Part shown: piece after piece, positions 7,275 to 10,757 of the stretch
Layout of the letters: every line of letters starts with the position of its first letter
Position numbering within the stretch: position 1 is the first letter of the stretch
Assembly: GCA_002686675.1 (NCBI GenBank)
Contig: NYYF01000022.1
Span: forward strand, 18,293-29,049
Source of the DNA: Fidelibacterota bacterium
GTDB lineage: Bacteria > Marinisomatota > Marinisomatia > Marinisomatales > UBA8229
Length of the DNA: 10,757 bases
Reading direction: 5' to 3'
The notes under the pieces: model-generated
Database searches by the model: none
What the model saw: only the letters and a program-made list of their open reading frames with translations
Told to the model about the DNA's origin: nothing
Translations under genes and position numbers: made by a program

Positions 7275-7784
7275 ATGGATATTAAACAGTTGAAAAGTTT
7301 TTCAGTTTTTCAGAATATTACTGATGAGGAAGCAAAATATTTCTTTGACATAACAGAAGAAGTACGAATATCAGAAGGGAACATATTTATTAAGGAAGGT
7401 GAAGTTGGAGATTCAATATATATGTTAGTGGATGGAAAAGTTGAAGTTAGCCAAGCATTAACATTGAATTTGGACCGACAGGGGAAAGATCATCGCGAAA
7501 AGGCACTCACAAAATTCAGCAGTGACCAATTGCCCCCGCCTCTTTTTGGCGAGATGTCTCTGTTCAATGAAAATGACCTACGAACTGCAAATGTAAAAGC
7601 ACTGACGGATTGTCATTTACTCAAAATTATGAAGGACGATTTCCTTCGGATTTGTGATACCTACCCCGATACTGGATATAAAGTTATGTTAGCCCTTTGT
7701 AGGGTCTTATGTATACGCCTTGTAAATGCCAATAACAATGTCCTAAAGTTAACCACTGCTTTCTCATTGGTATTGGAACGATAA
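7275..7784 (+). CDS. Stand-alone cyclic nucleotide-binding domain protein (CRP/CNBD fold)
   Basis: This is a cytoplasmic ligand-binding protein with a single cNMP-binding beta-roll. The N-terminal helix LKSFSVFQNITDEEA (6-20), the strand IFIKEGEVGDSIYMLVDGKVEV (37-58) and the phosphate-binding cassette FGEMSLFNENDLRTANV (91-107) are typical of the family. E93 and R103 sit where the ribose- and phosphate-contacting residues are found. A loop of about 25 residues (roughly 62-88, ending PPP) separates the two halves of the roll. Helices close the protein at 169 residues. There is no DNA-binding helix-turn-helix, kinase or membrane segment, so it is not a CRP-type regulator. It follows the potassium channel gene by seven bases with a coupled ribosome binding site. 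It may therefore gate or sense for that channel in trans, which is inference. cAMP, cGMP or another nucleotide could be the ligand. Confidence 0.85.
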   Translation: MDIKQLKSFSVFQNITDEEAKYFFDITEEVRISEGNIFIKEGEVGDSIYMLVDGKVEVSQALTLNLDRQGKDHREKALTKFSSDQLPPPLFGEMSLFNENDLRTANVKALTDCHLLKIMKDDFLRICDTYPDTGYKVMLALCRVLCIRLVNANNNVLKLTTAFSLVLER

Positions 7785-7831
7785 AAAGAAAGCAACATCT
7801 ATTCCAGAACTGGCAGTGGTGAAGATTCTAG

Positions 7832-10453
7832 ATGGATAAAGTGTTTAAACCTGCTGAGGTTGAGGATTATTGGTATCAGATTTGGGGGGAAAAAAATTAT
7901 TTTCACGGCAAACCTAATTCCCAAAAAACACCTTTCACTATAGTAATTCCCCCACCCAATGTAACTGGCATGCTTACTATGGGGCATGTTTTGAATAACA
8001 CGATTCAGGATGTCCTTATTCGTAAGGCTCGGATGGAAGGGAAAGAAGTTTGCTGGATTCCCGGAACAGATCATGCCTCTATCGCGACTGAGCGGAAAGT
8101 AGTTGAGATGCTTAAAGAGCAAGGTATCGATAAGCACAGTCTTTCCAGAGATGAGTTTTTAAAACATGCTTGGGAATGGAAGAGGGAATATGGTGGTATT
8201 ATTATCCAACAGTTGAAAAAACTGGGTTGTTCCTGTGACTGGGAGCGGGAACGGTTTACCATGGATGGGGACTATACTAAAGCTGTGTTGTCAGCTTTTG
8301 TAAAATTATATGAAAAAGGATTTATCTATAAGGGTCACCGGCTTGTGAACTGGTGTCCTGTTTCCAAATCAGCGATTAGCCATGAAGAGGTAAATCATCA
8401 GGAGGTCAACGGACATCTCTGGCACTTTAAATATCCGTTTAAAGACAGTGACGAATTTGTGGTTGTGGCTACGACAAGACCGGAAACCATGCTTGGTGAT
8501 ACTGCAGTAGCAGTACACCCAAAAGATGAGCGCTATTCGCATTTAGTAGGCAAAACGGTGATTTTACCATTGGTGGGACGGGAGTTACCTGTAATAGCTG
8601 ATAACCATGTAGACCCAGAATTTGGAACCGGCTGTGTTAAAGTTACCCCGGCTCACGATCCCAATGATTTTTCTATGAGTGAACGCCATGGTCTTGAATT
8701 GGTGAATATCATGAATGAAGATGCATCTATCAATGAAAATGCCCCTGATGTATACCAGAACTTATCTCGTGATGATGCCAGAAAAGCGGTTGTTAAAGAC
8801 CTTGAAGAACAGGGTTTTCTAGTCAAGACCGAAGATTATGTTCATAAAGTGGGCTATTCGGAGCGCGGGCAAGTGCCTATTGAATTTTATATGTCTGAAC
8901 AATGGTTCATGAAAATGGATGAACTGGTCAAGCCGGCGTTGAAGGCAGTGGCTGAAGGAAAAATCAAATTTCACCCAGAATATTGGGTTAAGACCTATAA
9001 GCATTGGATGGAAAATATCAAAGATTGGTGCATCAGCCGTCAATTATGGTGGGGACATCAAATACCGGTTTGGTATCATAAGGAAGACCCACAAAAAATG
9101 CATGTGTCTATTGAAGAACCAGATGATCCTGATAATTGGTATAGAGAACCAGATGTGTTGGATACATGGGCCAGTTCGTGGTTATGGCCTTTGGCGGTTC
9201 ACGATTGGCCAGAAGAAAGTGCCGATCTGGATTATTTTTATCCCACAGATGTTCTAGTGACAGGGCCGGATATTATTTTCTTTTGGGTAGCACGAATGAT
9301 CATTGCTGGTTATGAATTCAAAAGCGATCTGCCATTTAAAGATGTGTATTTCACCTCAATCCTCAGAGATGAAACCGGACAAAAATTCAGCAAATCATTG
9401 GGTAATTCACCAGACCCATTTGAACTTTTTAATGAATATGGCACTGATGCCGTTCGTTTTGGGACTATGCTCATGTCGCCACAAGGTTTGGATGTTTTGT
9501 TTTCATCAAACAGACTTGAGGTAGGACGTAATTTTATGAACAAATTGTGGAACGCCTCCCGTTTTGTACTCATGAATACGAAGGATGGCCAGATTCTGGA
9601 CATTAATTTTGAAAAAGAAAAATTAGATCTGCCAGAACAATGGATATTGAGCAAAACGCAGAAGTCCATTCAAGCCTATAACCGTCAATTGGAAAGATTC
9701 CATTTTAATGAAGCGGCAAAAGTGCTTTATGATTTTACATGGAATGATTTTTGTGACTGGTACATTGAAATTTCTAAAATACACCTTCGTGAGAAGGATT
9801 CTCAAAAAGGAGATATTGTTCGGCGAGTTATCGTTCATGTTTTAAAAACAATTTTGGCACTTTTACATCCATATGCTCCGTTTATTACGGAAGAACTTTG
9901 GAACCAATTTAAAGCCGAAAAAGATTTAGAGCTCATTGTTTCACCTTGGCCAGACTACCATCCGGAACTGGTAGACAGTAAAGCTGAAAAGACAATGGGG
10001 TTTCTTCAGGATATTATTATTGCTGTACGAACTATACGAGGCCAAATGAATGTTCCTCCGGGTAAAAAAGCTGATATGGTGGTTCGGATGCATGGGGACT
10101 CAAAATTTATTCTTGAAAAATATGGTGATGTAATAAAAAGTTTATGTGGGATCAGAGAAATTTCAGTTGGAGAGTTTTTAGATAAACCCCCGCATTCTGC
10201 TGTGGCAGTTATAAGGGATATGGAAATTTTTCTCCCCCTTGAGGGATTAATAGATGTTGCCTTGGAACAGGAAAGATTGGAGAAAAGGGAAGCAGATCTT
10301 AAGGTCTATATATCCAATATACAGGAAAAGTTATCAAAAAGAGATTTTTTAAGTCGTGCACCTAAAGGAGTAATAGAAAGAGAGGAAAAAAAATTGGTAG
10401 AAATGAATAACGAGCTTAAAATGTTGACCATAAATTTGGAGATATTGCAATGA
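7832..10453 (+). CDS. valS: Valyl-tRNA synthetase
   Basis: This class I synthetase attaches valine to tRNA-Val and hydrolyses mischarged threonyl-tRNA-Val. Visible landmarks are PPPNVTG (40-46) followed by the HIGH-type motif TMGH (49-52), GTDHASIATE (78-87), and the CP1 editing domain with TTRPETMLGD (214-223) and VTPAHDPND (271-279, D276). WCISRQLWWGH (399-409), DTWASSWLWP and the KMSKS-type loop KFSKS (518-522) follow. The anticodon-binding helical domain comes after about residue 615, and a C-terminal charged coiled coil that contacts tRNA covers about 811-873. The 873 residues are normal for bacterial ValRS. The first histidine of HIGH is a threonine here. The start is chosen because DKVFKPAEVEDYWYQIW matches the family's N-terminal helix; only a weak GTGAAG lies upstream. 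The stop overlaps the next gene's start. Confidence 0.97.
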   Translation: MDKVFKPAEVEDYWYQIWGEKNYFHGKPNSQKTPFTIVIPPPNVTGMLTMGHVLNNTIQDVLIRKARMEGKEVCWIPGTDHASIATERKVVEMLKEQGIDKHSLSRDEFLKHAWEWKREYGGIIIQQLKKLGCSCDWERERFTMDGDYTKAVLSAFVKLYEKGFIYKGHRLVNWCPVSKSAISHEEVNHQEVNGHLWHFKYPFKDSDEFVVVATTRPETMLGDTAVAVHPKDERYSHLVGKTVILPLVGRELPVIADNHVDPEFGTGCVKVTPAHDPNDFSMSERHGLELVNIMNEDASINENAPDVYQNLSRDDARKAVVKDLEEQGFLVKTEDYVHKVGYSERGQVPIEFYMSEQWFMKMDELVKPALKAVAEGKIKFHPEYWVKTYKHWMENIKDWCISRQLWWGHQIPVWYHKEDPQKMHVSIEEPDDPDNWYREPDVLDTWASSWLWPLAVHDWPEESADLDYFYPTDVLVTGPDIIFFWVARMIIAGYEFKSDLPFKDVYFTSILRDETGQKFSKSLGNSPDPFELFNEYGTDAVRFGTMLMSPQGLDVLFSSNRLEVGRNFMNKLWNASRFVLMNTKDGQILDINFEKEKLDLPEQWILSKTQKSIQAYNRQLERFHFNEAAKVLYDFTWNDFCDWYIEISKIHLREKDSQKGDIVRRVIVHVLKTILALLHPYAPFITEELWNQFKAEKDLELIVSPWPDYHPELVDSKAEKTMGFLQDIIIAVRTIRGQMNVPPGKKADMVVRMHGDSKFILEKYGDVIKSLCGIREISVGEFLDKPPHSAVAVIRDMEIFLPLEGLIDVALEQERLEKREADLKVYISNIQEKLSKRDFLSRAPKGVIEREEKKLVEMNNELKMLTINLEILQ

Positions 10454-10757
10454 GAAAGAGTGTGTATCTATTAATGTTTTCTCTTTTGCTTGGACAAGCT
10501 GACCAAGCAATCATGACTTTATATAAAGACGGGTTTGCCCTTGTAAAACAACCGGTAAGCTGGCCTAATGTCCCCGCAGGTGTCAGTACTATAGAGTATG
10601 AACAGCTTCCCTCTAGGTTATTTATTGATTCTCCATTTCTTACATTACAGGATGAGATTGTTGTACGATGGCAGAGAATTAATTCAAATATTTTTTCTGG
10701 AGAGAAGTTTTTTTCTAAGAAACTTGGTAAATATGTTAAAATAAAAATTTCAGGAGG
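10450..10757 (+). CDS. Secreted protein, 5' part, DUF4139-like N-terminus
   Basis: This reading frame has no stop before the window ends, so 102 codons of an incomplete gene are seen. Its ATG overlaps the valS stop (ATGA), implying translational coupling. The first 16-20 residues look like a signal peptide: basic MRKS, hydrophobic VYLLMFSLLLG, and a possible cleavage after GQA or DQA. The mature start TLYKDGFALVKQPVSW (23-38), then VPAGVSTIEY (41-50) and FIDSPFLTL (58-66), has the pattern of DUF4139-type proteins: a strand with an 'alV' motif, 'paG...l.y..lP', then 'i.s.s'. That family assignment is from memory and tentative. The protein is probably exported to the periplasm or cell envelope, and its function is unknown. 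Nothing links it to valine tRNA charging beyond operon position. Confidence 0.7.
   Translation, partial: MRKSVYLLMFSLLLGQADQAIMTLYKDGFALVKQPVSWPNVPAGVSTIEYEQLPSRLFIDSPFLTLQDEIVVRWQRINSNIFSGEKFFSKKLGKYVKIKISG

Noticed and set aside
7785..7831. T-box or other riboswitch before valS
   Set aside because: The gap is only 47 bases, with no T-box motif and no stable stem, too short for such an element.
7799..8137. 112-codon minus-strand frame reaching into the gap before valS
   Set aside because: Almost all of it is antisense to the conserved ValRS N-terminus, and its composition follows the opposite strand.
9310..9669. 119-codon open frame on the minus strand
   Set aside because: It is antisense to the KMSKS region of valS, whose plus-strand frame is unambiguous. 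No domain is recognisable.

Overview
The window is a compact, gene-dense stretch of bacterial chromosome. Eight complete genes and the 5' part of a ninth all lie on the + strand. The DNA is moderately AT-rich, gaps are short (the longest is 81 bases, 6065-6145), and no stretch over 300 bases lacks a gene. I see no rRNA or tRNA gene, CRISPR array, insertion sequence or phage gene. The GlmM is of the archaeal/Bacteroidetes-like type (GEGNGG and SNTEP motifs), several starts lack a clear Shine-Dalgarno sequence, and the DeoC is the long eukaryote-like form. Together these suggest an uncultured member of the FCB (Bacteroidetes-related) group; Marinimicrobia (SAR406) is my best guess. This is inference from motifs, not a database result.

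Region 1 (4-4622) is a sugar-phosphate and aldehyde block. It holds an alpha-D-phosphohexomutase (GlmM-like), deoxyribose-phosphate aldolase (DeoC), a full-length aldehyde dehydrogenase with all key residues, and a 287-residue ALDH paralogue that has only the front half of the fold and no catalytic residues. DeoC splits 2-deoxyribose 5-phosphate into glyceraldehyde 3-phosphate and acetaldehyde, and the active ALDH can oxidise the acetaldehyde. The active ALDH plus catalytically dead half-ALDH resembles the two-domain ALDH16 architecture split into two genes. The mutase could serve amino-sugar synthesis, or could act as a phosphopentomutase feeding DeoC. A GC-rich hairpin sits at the very end of this block.

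Region 2 (4652-6064) is a single RlmD-type 23S rRNA uracil-5-methyltransferase with its iron-sulfur cysteines and catalytic residues intact.

Region 3 (6146-7784) is a two-gene signalling and ion-transport unit: an MthK-like two-helix potassium channel with a cytoplasmic RCK (TrkA-N/TrkA-C) module, then a stand-alone cyclic-nucleotide-binding-domain protein. The latter's ribosome binding site overlaps the channel's stop codon, so the two are probably translated together and may work together.

Region 4 (7832-10757) is valyl-tRNA synthetase, followed with an ATGA stop/start overlap by the beginning of a secreted protein that resembles the DUF4139 family and runs off the window.

Most of the window is ordinary housekeeping. 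The least ordinary parts are the DeoC/split-ALDH16-like block and the channel/CNBD pair.
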